A stretch of 48,123 nt of DNA from Gemmatimonadota bacterium (lineage in GTDB: Bacteria > Gemmatimonadota > Gemmatimonadetes > Gemmatimonadales > Gemmatimonadaceae): the NCBI GenBank assembly GCA_023249305.1, contig JAHFCU010000014.1, positions 1 to 48,123 on the forward strand, given 5' to 3'. The first letter of the stretch is position 1; every line of letters begins with the position of its first letter. The translations under genes were made by a program, and so were the position numbers. Below, one piece after another: positions 16,425 to 25,878 of this stretch. Under the pieces are notes generated by a model. The model did no database searches. It saw only the letters and a list, made by a program, of their open reading frames with translations, and was not told where the DNA came from.

Positions 16425-17281
16425 AGGGTGCGCCCGAGTGGTCGGTCGTGGTGCCCACGCGGAACCGTCGGCGCGAGCTAACCGCCTGCCTCGCGGTGCT
16501 TGCGCCCGGCGCGCAGACGATGGACGCCGTGCGCTACGAAGTCATCGTCACAGACGATGGTGATTTCGAGGCAACGGATGCGTGGCTGCGCGTCGAGTTC
16601 TCGTGGGCACGACACGTGCGCGGCCCGCGGCGCGGGCCGGCGGCCAACCGCAACGTCGGCGCGCGCGCGGCGCACGGCACGTGGCTCGTCTTCGCCGACG
16701 ACGACATCGTACCATCGCCCGGTTGGATTGCCGCGTTCGCCGATGCCGACGGCCGCGGGGACGTGCTCGAAGGGCAGACGATGTGCGCGGCCGGATTACG
16801 GTCGCCGCGCTGCCATGCACCGGAGAATCGGACGGGCGGCGTGCTCTGGTCCTGCAACTTCGCGGTGCGCCGTACGGCGTTTGTCTCCATCGCCGGATTC
16901 GATGAAGGGTTCGTCTTTCCGCACATGGAGGATGCAGATCTGCGCGAACGACTACGCGCCGCCGGCCACGCGATCACCTGGGTTCCCGAGGCGCGAGTGG
17001 ACCATCCACCACGACGGCTGCCCTCGGGAACGCGGATGGGTGCGTATCGGGAAGCGGAAGTGCGCTATCTGTACAAGTACAGCGCGCCGCGCCCGGTGCA
17101 CTGGCGACTCATCCGAAACATCACGTTGAGCCGGCTCGTGAACATTCGCACCATGCCCAAGGGAATCGACTCCGTGCTCGCGCTCTGGGCGCTGGGCGCC
17201 GAAGTGTGGCACGTGGTGCGGCACGGCGCGGCGTGGGAGCGCGCCTATGCGCGGGAGTTTCCAGTGGAGCCGCGCACGTGA
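16421..17281 (+). CDS. Family 2 glycosyltransferase
   Basis: This 286-residue GT-A enzyme begins with SVVVPTRNRRRELTACL, the classic GT2 N-terminus. The nucleotide/metal-binding DDD is in WLVFADDDIVPSPGW (about residues 87-101). Downstream GGVLWSCNFAVRR and GFDEGFVFPHMEDADLRERL correspond to the acceptor loop and the ED catalytic motif. The C-terminal segment, with ITLSRLVNIRTMPKG, is soluble or peripheral. It overlaps its neighbours by 4 nt on both sides (ATGA before, GTGA after), placing it firmly within the glycan-assembly operon. Donor and acceptor cannot be inferred. Confidence 0.9.
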   Translation: MKGAPEWSVVVPTRNRRRELTACLAVLAPGAQTMDAVRYEVIVTDDGDFEATDAWLRVEFSWARHVRGPRRGPAANRNVGARAAHGTWLVFADDDIVPSPGWIAAFADADGRGDVLEGQTMCAAGLRSPRCHAPENRTGGVLWSCNFAVRRTAFVSIAGFDEGFVFPHMEDADLRERLRAAGHAITWVPEARVDHPPRRLPSGTRMGAYREAEVRYLYKYSAPRPVHWRLIRNITLSRLVNIRTMPKGIDSVLALWALGAEVWHVVRHGAAWERAYAREFPVEPRT

Positions 17282-18237
17282 CGGTGTGGGTGAGCGTGCT
17301 GGTGCCGAGCTACCGGCGCCCGGACTCACTGGCGCGCTGCCTTGCGGCGCTCGGCGCGCAAACGCAGGTGCCCAACGAAGTGATCGTCGGCGTCCGCGCA
17401 GACGACGCCGAGACCATGGGTGTGGTGGAGGCAGCGTACGCCGCCGGGCTGCCCGTGCGTATCGCGACCACATCGACGCCGGGAGTGGTGGCGTCAATGC
17501 AAGCCGCGCTCGACGCGGCCACGGGTGACGTCATCGCGTTGACCGACGATGATGCGCGGCCGTTCCCCACGTGGATCGCTGGACTGCTCGCGCATTTTAC
17601 CTCCGCGACCGACGTGGGCGGCGTGGGCGGCAGGGATTGGCAGCCCCACGAGCGCTGGGACGAACGCCGCGTTGGCGTGGTCCAGTGGTTCGGTCGTGTG
17701 GTTGGCAATCATCATCTAGGCGCCGGACCGGCGCGTACGGTGGACGTGCTCAAGGGTGCGAATTGCTCGTTTCGCGCGCCGTTGCTGCGTGCGGTTGGGT
17801 TCGACGACCGGCTCCTCGGGGCAGGGGCGCAGATGTACTGGGAACTCGGCGTCTGCCTGCCGCTGCGCCGGGCGGGATGGCGCCTGATCTACGACCCGGC
17901 GGTTGCCGTAGATCATGACGTAGCCCCGCGGCACGGCGACGATCATCTGCATCGAGGTGTGTTTGCGGCACCGCCGCTGCGTGAAGCCGTGCACAACGAA
18001 ACGCTCGAGTTGCTCGACGCCCGAGGGTTTCTCTCCCGCTGGGTGTTCATGTCGTGGGCGCTGTTGGTGGGGACGCCCGAGGGACCAGGCCTCGTGCAGC
18101 TCGTGCGGCGCGCGCTGAGAGGCGACTCGACGGCGACGGCCCGTTGGCGCGCTGCGCTCGCGGGGAGGCTGGCGGGATGGGCCACCGCACGCCGCGTCCC
18201 ACGGCGACTGGCAGTGCCATCGCCACCGACACGATGA
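17278..18237 (+). CDS. Family 2 glycosyltransferase
   Basis: This 319-residue GT2 enzyme starts at a GTG that overlaps the preceding stop (GTGA). The first strand follows at once: VSVLVPSYRRPDSLARCL. The DXD-type motif is ALTDDDARPFPTW, followed by the acceptor region with VLKGANCSFRAPLLR and GFDDRLLGAGAQMYWELGV, where the catalytic acidic residue is less canonical than the usual ED. The C-terminus has a hydrophobic helix (WVFMSWALLVG) that could give membrane association. It is a distinct family member from the preceding GT2, so the two probably add different sugars. Confidence 0.89.
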   Translation: MTVWVSVLVPSYRRPDSLARCLAALGAQTQVPNEVIVGVRADDAETMGVVEAAYAAGLPVRIATTSTPGVVASMQAALDAATGDVIALTDDDARPFPTWIAGLLAHFTSATDVGGVGGRDWQPHERWDERRVGVVQWFGRVVGNHHLGAGPARTVDVLKGANCSFRAPLLRAVGFDDRLLGAGAQMYWELGVCLPLRRAGWRLIYDPAVAVDHDVAPRHGDDHLHRGVFAAPPLREAVHNETLELLDARGFLSRWVFMSWALLVGTPEGPGLVQLVRRALRGDSTATARWRAALAGRLAGWATARRVPRRLAVPSPPTR

Positions 18238-18286
18238 CGAGGCGCCATTCCGCCCGGCGAGGGCGGATGGCAACTTCCGGAGATCC

Positions 18287-19408
18287 ATGAGCTTCTCGCT
18301 CGCATTCATCGCGCACCAAGTGCATCGACACGGCGGACAGGAGCGGGCCGCGGCCGAGGTGCTTACGCGCATTGCGCAGCGCGTGCCGGTGACCGTCATC
18401 GCGTCGCGGTGCGATCTCCCGGGCGCGCCCGTGACGTGGAGCCGCGTCGCGCCGGCGCCGCGGCCCCTGGCCGTGGGATCGTATGTGTTCGCCCACGCCG
18501 CGCGCGTGGCTGAGCGGCGCGCGGGCTGCACGTTGACCAACAGCATCGGCGCCGCGGCGTTCGACGCCGACGTCATCACGGCGCAGTACTGCCACGCGGC
18601 ATTCACGGCGCGGTTCGGCGGTCTTCGTGGCGGCGGCGCGCTGGGCCGCATGTGGCAGCGCACGGCCCAGCAGGTGTTCGTCCATCAGGAGCGGAGCGCC
18701 TATCGCGCGGCGCGATTGCGGCGTGTGATCGCGGTCTCGCGCGGCACTGCACGCGAACTGCACGAATACTACGGCGTTCCCGAGCAGCGTATCGCGGTCG
18801 TGCCGAATGGCGTAGATCACTCGGTGTTCAGCCCGGCGGCCGACGCGAACGCGAAGCGCGCGTTGCGCACGTCACTCGGCGTGAGGGCCGACGCGTTCGT
18901 TGTGCTCTTCTGCGGCGGCGACTGGGAGCGCAAGGGCCTGCGCGATGCGATCGACGCGATTGCCGGCCTCTCCGACACGTTGCTCTGCGTGGTGGGGCAG
19001 GGCGATGCCGCGCCGATGCAAGCGTATGCCGCCCAGCGGAACGCCGGTGCGCAGGTGCGCTTCGTGGGGGAGACGATGACGCCGGAGCAGTGGTACGCCG
19101 CCGCCGATGTTCTGATGCACCCCTCGCGCTATGAGGCCTTCTCGCTCGTAACGCTCGAAGCCGCGGCATCGGGGCTGCCGGTCATCACGCACGCGCTCAA
19201 CGGCACGGAAGAACTCATTGAGTCGGGCGTGAACGGCTTCCTCACGCCATTCGGGGGAGAGGCGCTGCGCGTGCCGCTGCTCGCCCTGCGCGACGACACG
19301 ACGCGGCGCGCGGCGATGTCAGCAGCCGCCCTCGAGCGTTCGCGCCGGTATGCCTGGGACCGTGTGGCCGCCGAGTACTTCGACGTGCTGACGGAGGCGG
19401 CGTCATGA
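18287..19408 (+). CDS. Family 4 glycosyltransferase
   Basis: This 373-residue GT-B enzyme starts at an ATG preceded by GGAG. The N-terminal Rossmann-like half begins LAFIAHQVHRHGGQERAAAE, the glycine-rich acceptor loop typical of GT4. Between the domains it has AVSRGTARELHEYYGVP and AVVPNGVDHSVFSP, a strong GT4 hinge signature. The donor half includes VLFCGGDWERKGL, EQWYAAADVLMHPSRYEAFSLV (with E(x7)E motif EAFSLVTLE) and ASGLPVITHALNGTEE. A 49-nt spacer separates it from the previous GT2. It sits 20 nt before the AsnB-GT4 fusion gene. Confidence 0.91.
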   Translation: MSFSLAFIAHQVHRHGGQERAAAEVLTRIAQRVPVTVIASRCDLPGAPVTWSRVAPAPRPLAVGSYVFAHAARVAERRAGCTLTNSIGAAAFDADVITAQYCHAAFTARFGGLRGGGALGRMWQRTAQQVFVHQERSAYRAARLRRVIAVSRGTARELHEYYGVPEQRIAVVPNGVDHSVFSPAADANAKRALRTSLGVRADAFVVLFCGGDWERKGLRDAIDAIAGLSDTLLCVVGQGDAAPMQAYAAQRNAGAQVRFVGETMTPEQWYAAADVLMHPSRYEAFSLVTLEAAASGLPVITHALNGTEELIESGVNGFLTPFGGEALRVPLLALRDDTTRRAAMSAAALERSRRYAWDRVAAEYFDVLTEAAS

Positions 19409-19428
19409 CGGCGCCGCGCGGCTGACCG

Positions 19429-22400
19429 ATGTGCGCCATCTGCGGCCTAGTGCGTCCGGGCGCCGGACAGGAGCGCTCGCGCATCGAGGCTGCAATGTCG
19501 TGCATGGTGCATCGTGGGCCGGATGACGGCGGCGTCTGGCTAGGCGACGGCATTTGCCTTGGCGCGCGGCGCCTTGCGATACAGGACCTCTCCCCCGCCG
19601 GGCATCAGCCGATGGTGAGCGAGGACGCGCGGCACGTCATCGTCTTCAACGGCGAGATCTACAATTTCACGCGCCTGCGTGCCGCGCTCGACCATGGCGC
19701 GCACTTCCGCGGACACTCCGATACTGAAGTGCTGCTGCATGCCGTGCAGGCGTGGGGATTCGATGAGACAGTCCGGCGCGCGCACGGCCAGTTCGCACTC
19801 GCCGTGTGGGACAGCGATTGCCGCATCCTGCGCGCGGCGCGCGACCGTGCGGGCAAGAAACCGTTCTTCTACGCGCACGACGGCGGGTCACTTGCGTTTG
19901 CCTCGACGCTCAACGCGCTGCTTGAGCTGCTGCCGAGGCGGCCAGAGGTCAACCCGCTCGCCATCGACGCATTCCTCACCTATCAGGCCGTGCCCGCGCC
20001 GATGTCGGTGTGGCACGGCGTGAAATCGCTGCCTCCTGCGCACTGGCTCACGTTTGACGCGAACACCGGCGCGTGCCGCGTGGAGCGGTACTGGGATGTC
20101 TCGTACGCCACGAAGACGTCAATGGACGAGCGGGAGGTGCTCGCCGAGGTCGAGCGTATCGTGCGCCGCGCCGTGGACGATCGGCTCGTCGCCGACCGCA
20201 CCGTCGGCGTCTTCCTCTCGGGCGGCGTGGACTCGTCGCTCATCACGGCACTTGCGGCGCAGTCGGCGCGTACACCGGTTGAGGCCGTCTCGGTCGGTTT
20301 CGACGATCCAGAGTTCGATGAGCGACCGTTCGCCCGTCGCGTAGCCCAGCATCTTGGAGTGCGCCTGCACGAGCGACTCCTGCGTCCGGACGTCGTGAAT
20401 GACCTGCCGGGCATCATCTGGCACTATGGGCAGCCGCTCGCCGACGTCTCTATCGTGCCGAGTCACGACCTGTCGCGCATCGCGCGCGACGTCATGGTCG
20501 TCGCCCTCAATGGAGACGGTGGCGACGAACTGTTCGGAGGATACACGCGCCCGATGGTGGCCCGGGCTGCCAGCATCTACCGCCGCGCCCTCCCGCAGTC
20601 GTTCCGCCGGCTCGCGGATGCGGCGCTGCGCGGGCAAGAGATGGGGCCGCTGAAGCGCGCCATGCTGCTGGCGCGCGCCGGACGTGCCGACGCGCGCGAG
20701 ACGTTCACCTACGATCGCGGGTTTCGCAAGCTTCGGGCGGCGGCGTATTCTCCCACGCTGCTCGCAGCCGTTGGCTCCGTCGATCCAGATGCGATGTACC
20801 GCGACGTATGGGCGCGGGCGGACGGCGTCGATGACGCTGACCGCGCGCTCTACGGCGATTTCTGCACGTATTTCCCAGACCAACTGTTGGCCAAGGCCGA
20901 CGTTGCCTCCATGGCGCACTCGCTCGAGGCGAGGTCACCGCTGCTCGACACTGAGTTGATCGAGTTCGGGGCCACGATTCCGACCGCCCTTCGCCTTCGA
21001 GGCTGGGAAACGAAGCACTTACTCAAGCGGCTGGCCGCGCAGTTCGTGCCGCGCGACGTGCTGTATCGGCGCAAGCGCGGCTTTGTGATCCCAGCCTCAC
21101 GCTGGCTGCGTGGCGCGCTGGCACCGTACGTCCGCGCCGCGCTCGACAGCCCGTCGTTCCACGATCGCGGATGGGTGCAACCCGCGTTCACGCGGCGGCT
21201 GCTCGACGAACATCATCGGTGCGTCCACGACTGGGGCGAGCAACTCTTCACGCTGCTCGTGCTCGAACTCTGGGCGCGCCTTGCGCTGGACGGCTCACTG
21301 CATCGTGACGATTCGCTCGAGGTGCTGCGCGCCGGCGGTGCGGGCGGTGCGGGCGGTGCGGGCGGTGCGGTGCGGGGCGCGCCGCGCGTCTCCATGCACA
21401 CAGTGCAGGTCGGCATGGAATGGTTCGACGAGAAGCCAGGCGGGTTGAACCGAGTCTTCCACGAACTCGTGCGCCACCTCCCAGGCGCCGGCGTGGAGGT
21501 GCGCGGGCTCGTCGCGGGCAGTGAGCAGGTGTTGTCGCACTCGGGCGGCCGAGTGCGCGGCGTGGCATCGCACACCGCCGCCTTACCGCGGCGCCTCCTC
21601 CAGTTGCGCGCTGAGGCGCGGACGCTGCTGCGGGACGATCCGGACGCGATCGTCGTCGCCCACTTCGCGCTCTACGCCGCGCCGCTGCTTGGCCTGCTGC
21701 GCGACCGGCACCGTCGCTTCGTCTTCCATTTCCACGGACCGTGGGCGCAGGAAACGGCGGCCGAACGAGTGCACGGCCTGCAAACGTACCTCAAGGGCGG
21801 CGTCGAACGCGCAGTCTACTTGCGCGCCGATGCGTGCATCGTGCTCTCGAGCGCATTCGGGCGCATCCTGCACGACTCATTCGGCGTGCCGTGGGAGAAG
21901 ATCCATGTTGTCCCCGGCGGAGTGGACTGCGACCGCTTCGCCATCACCGCTACGCGCGCCGAATGTCGGACCCGGCTCGGCTGGCCCACGGATCGCCGCA
22001 TCGTGCTCGCGGTGCGCCGGCTCACGCGCCGCATGGGACTCAGCCAACTGGTCGCCGCCGCCAGCCTGCTGCGCGACCGTGTGCCGGACGTGCTCGTGCT
22101 CATCGCCGGCCAGGGACCGTTGGAGGACGAACTGCGCACACTGATCCGGCGCGCCGGGCTGGACGAGCACTGCCGGCTCGTTGGCTTTGTCAGCGAGGAG
22201 AGCCTGCCAGAGGCGTATCGCGCTGCGGATCTCACGGTCGTGCCGTCGGTCGCGCTCGAAGGCTACGGTCTGGTCGTTCCTGAATCGCTCGCTGTCGGCA
22301 CGCCGGTGCTCGTCACCCCGGTTGGCGGCCTGCCGGAGACGCTGGAGGGATTCGCGCCGCAACTCGTGCTCGCGGAGGCCTCGGCGCCGGCGATTGCCCA

Positions 22401-22539
22401 CGGACTGGGCGATGCGCTGACCGGACAAGTGCCGTTGCCGTCCGCCGAGGCGTGCCGTGCGTATGCGCGGCAGCAGAACGACTGGCCCGTGATCGCCGAG
22501 CAGGTGCGGCGCGTGTACGCGGGAGTGCGGCAGCCATGA
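19429..22539 (+). CDS. Asparagine synthase (glutamine-hydrolysing)-like protein fused to a family 4 glycosyltransferase
   Basis: This continuous 1036-codon frame encodes two complete enzymes. Residues 1 to about 628 are AsnB-like: Cys2 of MCAICGL is the class II glutamine amidotransferase nucleophile, VFNGEIYNF and HSDTEVLLH follow, and the synthetase domain has the PPi loop SGGVDSS (264-270) and NGDGGDELFGGY. A linker of four perfect GGA triplets (636-647) leads to a GT4 domain (about 655-1036) starting HTVQVGMEWFDEKPGG. That domain has VVPGGVDCDRF, AVRRLTRRMG and the E(x7)E motif EGYGLVVPE. AsnB homologues in polysaccharide loci may amidate carboxyl groups of sugars. The fusion suggests amidation and glycosyl transfer are coupled, which is inference. 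Met656 (21394) could be a relic or alternative internal start. The stop overlaps the next GT by 4 nt. Confidence 0.9.
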   Translation: MCAICGLVRPGAGQERSRIEAAMSCMVHRGPDDGGVWLGDGICLGARRLAIQDLSPAGHQPMVSEDARHVIVFNGEIYNFTRLRAALDHGAHFRGHSDTEVLLHAVQAWGFDETVRRAHGQFALAVWDSDCRILRAARDRAGKKPFFYAHDGGSLAFASTLNALLELLPRRPEVNPLAIDAFLTYQAVPAPMSVWHGVKSLPPAHWLTFDANTGACRVERYWDVSYATKTSMDEREVLAEVERIVRRAVDDRLVADRTVGVFLSGGVDSSLITALAAQSARTPVEAVSVGFDDPEFDERPFARRVAQHLGVRLHERLLRPDVVNDLPGIIWHYGQPLADVSIVPSHDLSRIARDVMVVALNGDGGDELFGGYTRPMVARAASIYRRALPQSFRRLADAALRGQEMGPLKRAMLLARAGRADARETFTYDRGFRKLRAAAYSPTLLAAVGSVDPDAMYRDVWARADGVDDADRALYGDFCTYFPDQLLAKADVASMAHSLEARSPLLDTELIEFGATIPTALRLRGWETKHLLKRLAAQFVPRDVLYRRKRGFVIPASRWLRGALAPYVRAALDSPSFHDRGWVQPAFTRRLLDEHHRCVHDWGEQLFTLLVLELWARLALDGSLHRDDSLEVLRAGGAGGAGGAGGAVRGAPRVSMHTVQVGMEWFDEKPGGLNRVFHELVRHLPGAGVEVRGLVAGSEQVLSHSGGRVRGVASHTAALPRRLLQLRAEARTLLRDDPDAIVVAHFALYAAPLLGLLRDRHRRFVFHFHGPWAQETAAERVHGLQTYLKGGVERAVYLRADACIVLSSAFGRILHDSFGVPWEKIHVVPGGVDCDRFAITATRAECRTRLGWPTDRRIVLAVRRLTRRMGLSQLVAAASLLRDRVPDVLVLIAGQGPLEDELRTLIRRAGLDEHCRLVGFVSEESLPEAYRAADLTVVPSVALEGYGLVVPESLAVGTPVLVTPVGGLPETLEGFAPQLVLAEASAPAIAHGLGDALTGQVPLPSAEACRAYARQQNDWPVIAEQVRRVYAGVRQP
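21334..21369 (+). repeat. Four perfect 9-bp tandem repeats encoding the GGA linker
   Basis: GGCGGTGCG is repeated four times without change and in frame, encoding (Gly-Gly-Ala)x4 exactly between the AsnB and GT4 domains. Because the unit is 9 bp, slippage would change linker length in three-residue steps without breaking the frame. Confidence 0.95.
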
Positions 22540-23687
22540 CCGCGCGTGTGCTTGCGCTCGATCACGTGGGCGTCATGGGTGGCGCCGAACTCTCGATGCT
22601 CGACATCATCGCCGGCCTCGGTGCCGACGCCACCGTGCGGCTCTTCGCCGACGGGCCGTTTCGTGAGGCGCTCGAGCGACGGGGCGTGGACGTGCGCGTG
22701 TTGCCAATGGGTGCGCTCGGCGACGTGCGACGGGAGAGCCGTGGATTATCACCGTTCGCCGCGCTGGCTGCTTGGCGGCTCGCGGGTGTCGTGGCACGCG
22801 AGGCTGCGCCGGCACGGCTGATCTACGCGAACTCGCAGAAGGCTTTTATCGTGGCGGCGCTTGCCGCACGGCGCGCCGCGCGCCCGGTGGTCTGGCACCT
22901 TCGCGACCTGCTTGGACCGCCGCACTTCAGCGCGCTCAACACGCGGGCGGCGGTCACGCTGGCCAACTGGCGAGCGGCGCGCGTGATCACCAACTCACAA
23001 GCAACGGCTGACGCGTTCGTGGCGTCGGGCGGCGAGCGCCGCCTCGTGCGTGTCGTGTACAACGGCGTGGACGCCGCGCCCTTCGACACGATCACCAACG
23101 AGGCAGCCTTGGCGATACGCGTCGAATGCGCACCAGGCGCGGCGTTCATCATGTCTGTTTTCGGGCGGCTGCATGAGTGGAAGGGCCAGCAAGTCGCGAT
23201 TGATGCGCTCTCGCAGCTGCCTGCTGATTGTCATCTGTGCGTTGTCGGCGCACCGTTGTTCGGCGAGCGCGAGTTTGAAGCGGGTCTGCGCGCGCAGACC
23301 GAGCGCCTTGGCGTAGCCGCCCGCGTGCATTTCCTTGGCTTTCGCAGCGATGTCGCGGCATTGATGCGCGCGACGGACGTGATCGTGCATGCGTCAGCGT
23401 TGCCGGAGCCCTTTGGGCGCGTTGTGGTCGAGGGCATGCTTGCGCGACGGCCCGTCGTTGCCACGGGAGCGGGCGGCGTGCGCGAGATCATCAGCGATGG
23501 CGAGACTGGAGTGCTCGTGCCGCCGGGCGATGCTGCGGCGATCGCCCGGGCGGTGGCGGCGCTGCGCGCCGATCCAATGCGCGCCTCGGCGATCGCGCAA
23601 GCTGGCGCGACGCGCGCGCGCCGGGTGTTCGGGGTGGATGCGATGGTACGCGGCGTGCGCGCCGTACTCGACGAGGTCATCGGATGA
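22536..23687 (+). CDS. Family 4 glycosyltransferase
   Basis: This 383-residue GT-B enzyme starts at an ATG overlapping the stop of the fusion gene (ATGA). The longer open frame lies inside that gene and is not GT-like. The N-terminus VLALDHVGVMGGAELSML is a GT4 acceptor loop. The central portion has VWHLRDLLGPPHFS and a hinge with RVVYNGVDAAPF. The donor domain carries SVFGRLHEWKGQQVAIDAL, DVIVHASALPEPFGRVVVEG (E(x7)E motif EPFGRVVVE) and GVREIISDGETGVLVPPGD. It overlaps the following GT4 gene by 4 nt. Confidence 0.91.
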   Translation: MTARVLALDHVGVMGGAELSMLDIIAGLGADATVRLFADGPFREALERRGVDVRVLPMGALGDVRRESRGLSPFAALAAWRLAGVVAREAAPARLIYANSQKAFIVAALAARRAARPVVWHLRDLLGPPHFSALNTRAAVTLANWRAARVITNSQATADAFVASGGERRLVRVVYNGVDAAPFDTITNEAALAIRVECAPGAAFIMSVFGRLHEWKGQQVAIDALSQLPADCHLCVVGAPLFGEREFEAGLRAQTERLGVAARVHFLGFRSDVAALMRATDVIVHASALPEPFGRVVVEGMLARRPVVATGAGGVREIISDGETGVLVPPGDAAAIARAVAALRADPMRASAIAQAGATRARRVFGVDAMVRGVRAVLDEVIG

Positions 23688-24772
23688 TGCGCGTCGCGAT
23701 CGTGCATGACTATCTGAACCAGATGGGTGGTGCCGAGCGTGTTGTCGAGAGCTTCCATCGACTGTGGCCCTCGGCCCCGATCTTCACGACCCTCGCCGAC
23801 CGGGACGCCATGCCAGCGTCGCTGCGCGGCGCGGACATCCGCGTGTCGTGGATGCAACATCTTCCAGGGTGGCGCCGCCACTTCCGCGCGTACCTGCCGT
23901 TCTATCCGCTTGCCATCGAAAGTTTCGACCTGCGCGGCTACGACCTGATCATCTCAAGTAGCAGCGCGTGGGCCAAGGCAGCGCGTACGCCGGCCGGCGC
24001 GGTGCACGTCTGCTATTGTCACACGCCGATGCGTTGGGTGTGGGACTACGATCACTACGTGGCGCGCGAGGGATTCGGGCCGCTCACGCGACTCGCGTTA
24101 CCGCCGCTGATCGAGGTGCTTCGGCGATGGGACGTGCGCACCTCGCAGCAGCCGACGCACCTAGTCGTGAACTCTCGGGTGGTGCAGGAGCGCGTGCAGC
24201 GCTGCTGGGGACGCGCCAGCGAACTGCTTCATCCGCCGGTGGAAACCGGGCGATTCGCCGTGGGAACGGGCGAGGGACGGGCGCATCTCGTCGTGGCGCG
24301 CCTTGCGCACTACAAGCGGATCGACCTAGCCGTCGCCGCTTTCAACCAGCTTGGCCGGCCGCTGGAGATCATCGGCGACGGCCCGGCGCGCCGCTCGCTG
24401 GAAGCGATGGCCGGGCCGACGATCACATTCCGCGGCCGTGTGGACGACGCGCTCGTGGCGCGGGCGATGCAAGAATGCCGTGCGCTGATCTTCCCGGGTG
24501 AGGAGGACTTTGGCATCACTCCTCTCGAGGCGAACGCGAGCGGCCGCCCGGTGATCGCTTACCGTGCGGGCGGTGCCACCGAGACCGTACACGACGGCGT
24601 CACCGGCGTGCTGTTCGCCGAGCAGATGCCGGCCGCGCTCGCCGACGCGGTGCGCCGTGCCGAATCCATCGCCTGGGATGCGGCGACGATCCGCCGACAC
24701 GCGGAATCACATTCCGTGGCGAACTTCGAGGCACAGTTCCGCGACATCGTTGAGCGCGCCGTCCATCGCTAG
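23684..24772 (+). CDS. Family 4 glycosyltransferase (WbaZ-like branch)
   Basis: This 362-residue GT4 enzyme is the last gene of the long plus-strand operon. It starts MMRVAIVHDYLNQMGGAERVVE, and the middle has CYCHTPMRWVWDYDHY, both typical of the WbaZ-like mannosyl/rhamnosyl-transferase branch. The donor half includes VVARLAHYKRIDLAVAAF, IIGDGPARRSLE, and the E(x7)E motif EDFGITPLE followed by GRPVIAYRAGGATE. The start overlaps the previous stop by 4 nt. It ends 22 nt from a convergent gene; I see no strong terminator hairpin in that gap. Confidence 0.91.
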   Translation: MMRVAIVHDYLNQMGGAERVVESFHRLWPSAPIFTTLADRDAMPASLRGADIRVSWMQHLPGWRRHFRAYLPFYPLAIESFDLRGYDLIISSSSAWAKAARTPAGAVHVCYCHTPMRWVWDYDHYVAREGFGPLTRLALPPLIEVLRRWDVRTSQQPTHLVVNSRVVQERVQRCWGRASELLHPPVETGRFAVGTGEGRAHLVVARLAHYKRIDLAVAAFNQLGRPLEIIGDGPARRSLEAMAGPTITFRGRVDDALVARAMQECRALIFPGEEDFGITPLEANASGRPVIAYRAGGATETVHDGVTGVLFAEQMPAALADAVRRAESIAWDAATIRRHAESHSVANFEAQFRDIVERAVHR

Positions 24773-24794
24773 TCGTACCGCACGCTGCCGACGC

Positions 24795-25829
24795 TTACGC
24801 AGCGCCGCCGCCACGCCCGCTCGACTTCACCAGCACGAGGATGCGCTTTGCCGTCCGTCGCATCAGCGCATCCCAGTGCGCGACCATCGCGAAGACGCGT
24901 CCGAGGCCGAGTCGTAGCAGAAAGACCCGCAGGCGCACGCGGACGCCGCCATCGAGTGCGTACAGCATCGGCACGAGTTCCGCGCGTTCGTCGTCGGTGA
25001 TCCACGGCATGAAGATGGACGTCGCGAATCGGACCGCGACGCGGGTCTGCGCGCCGTGCACGTCGCGCAGGTTCCAACCGCGGCGCAGGAACGCCGCGAC
25101 AAACGAACGGTGGAAGAGGTGCGTGAGGCCGCGCAGGTGCTCAGCCTTGCGGTGATGTCGCGTGCCCTGCGCGTCGCCCCACACCCGGTACTGCGCCAGC
25201 ACGCCATTCACGAAGACGTTTCCGTAGCCGAGGTCGGCGAGGCGCACCGAGAGGTCGTAGTCCTCGGCGAAGTTCGGCCGGCCATGGTAGTAATTCGCCC
25301 GCCGCAGCGCCTCGGCGCGGAACATCAGGATGTTCGCCACGGTCTTGTAGCCCTTAAGCGACTCCCGCAGCGCGGTGTCGGCATCCACGTACTCGCGCGG
25401 GCGGAACATGTGGCTCACGCTTTGCACAGCACCATCCTGGTCGATAACCTGGACGGCGGAGTGCGCGTAGCCGGCGGCCGGATATGCCATGAGGCGGTCG
25501 TACAAAACGCGCACATAGTCGGGGAGGAGCAAGTCGTCCGAGTCCAGCCGCACAACCACGTCGGCCGCGGGTTGGCTGAGCACCCACGAGGCATTCTCGG
25601 CGATGCCGAGATTGCGCGCGTGCCGGTGATAGTGCACGCGCGGATCGCGCGCACATAGCTCCGCCATCACGGCGGGTGTGTCGTCGGAGCTTGCATCATC
25701 CGACACAAAGACGTCGACCTGCGGATAGCCCGTCTGGTGCAGCGCGCTCTCCACAGCGCGCGCCACGAACTGGGCCTGATTGTAGGTCGGAATGCAGACG
25801 GCAATGGCGGGCGCACCCGTGCCGGTCAT
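24795..25829 (-). CDS. Family 2 glycosyltransferase
   Basis: This 344-residue GT2 enzyme begins AIAVCIPTYNQAQFVARAVE. It carries VFVSDDASSDDTP (UDP-binding Asp), RNLGIAENASW and the DXD-type motif VVRLDSDDLLLPDYV. The acceptor part has MFRPREYVDADTALRES and NFAEDYDLSVRLADLG, with the ED catalytic pair. The C-terminal 100 residues are amphipathic or hydrophobic with basic patches (RRTAKRILVLVK at the end), suggesting peripheral membrane binding. It is convergent with the main operon and 49 nt downstream of the outer-membrane protein gene on the same strand. No partner or sugar can be assigned. Confidence 0.9.
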   Translation of the reverse strand: MTGTGAPAIAVCIPTYNQAQFVARAVESALHQTGYPQVDVFVSDDASSDDTPAVMAELCARDPRVHYHRHARNLGIAENASWVLSQPAADVVVRLDSDDLLLPDYVRVLYDRLMAYPAAGYAHSAVQVIDQDGAVQSVSHMFRPREYVDADTALRESLKGYKTVANILMFRAEALRRANYYHGRPNFAEDYDLSVRLADLGYGNVFVNGVLAQYRVWGDAQGTRHHRKAEHLRGLTHLFHRSFVAAFLRRGWNLRDVHGAQTRVAVRFATSIFMPWITDDERAELVPMLYALDGGVRVRLRVFLLRLGLGRVFAMVAHWDALMRRTAKRILVLVKSSGRGGGAA

Positions 25830-25878
25830 CGCGTGCGAACCTGACGGATTGCCGTCACAAGCCGCTCCGGCGCGACGT

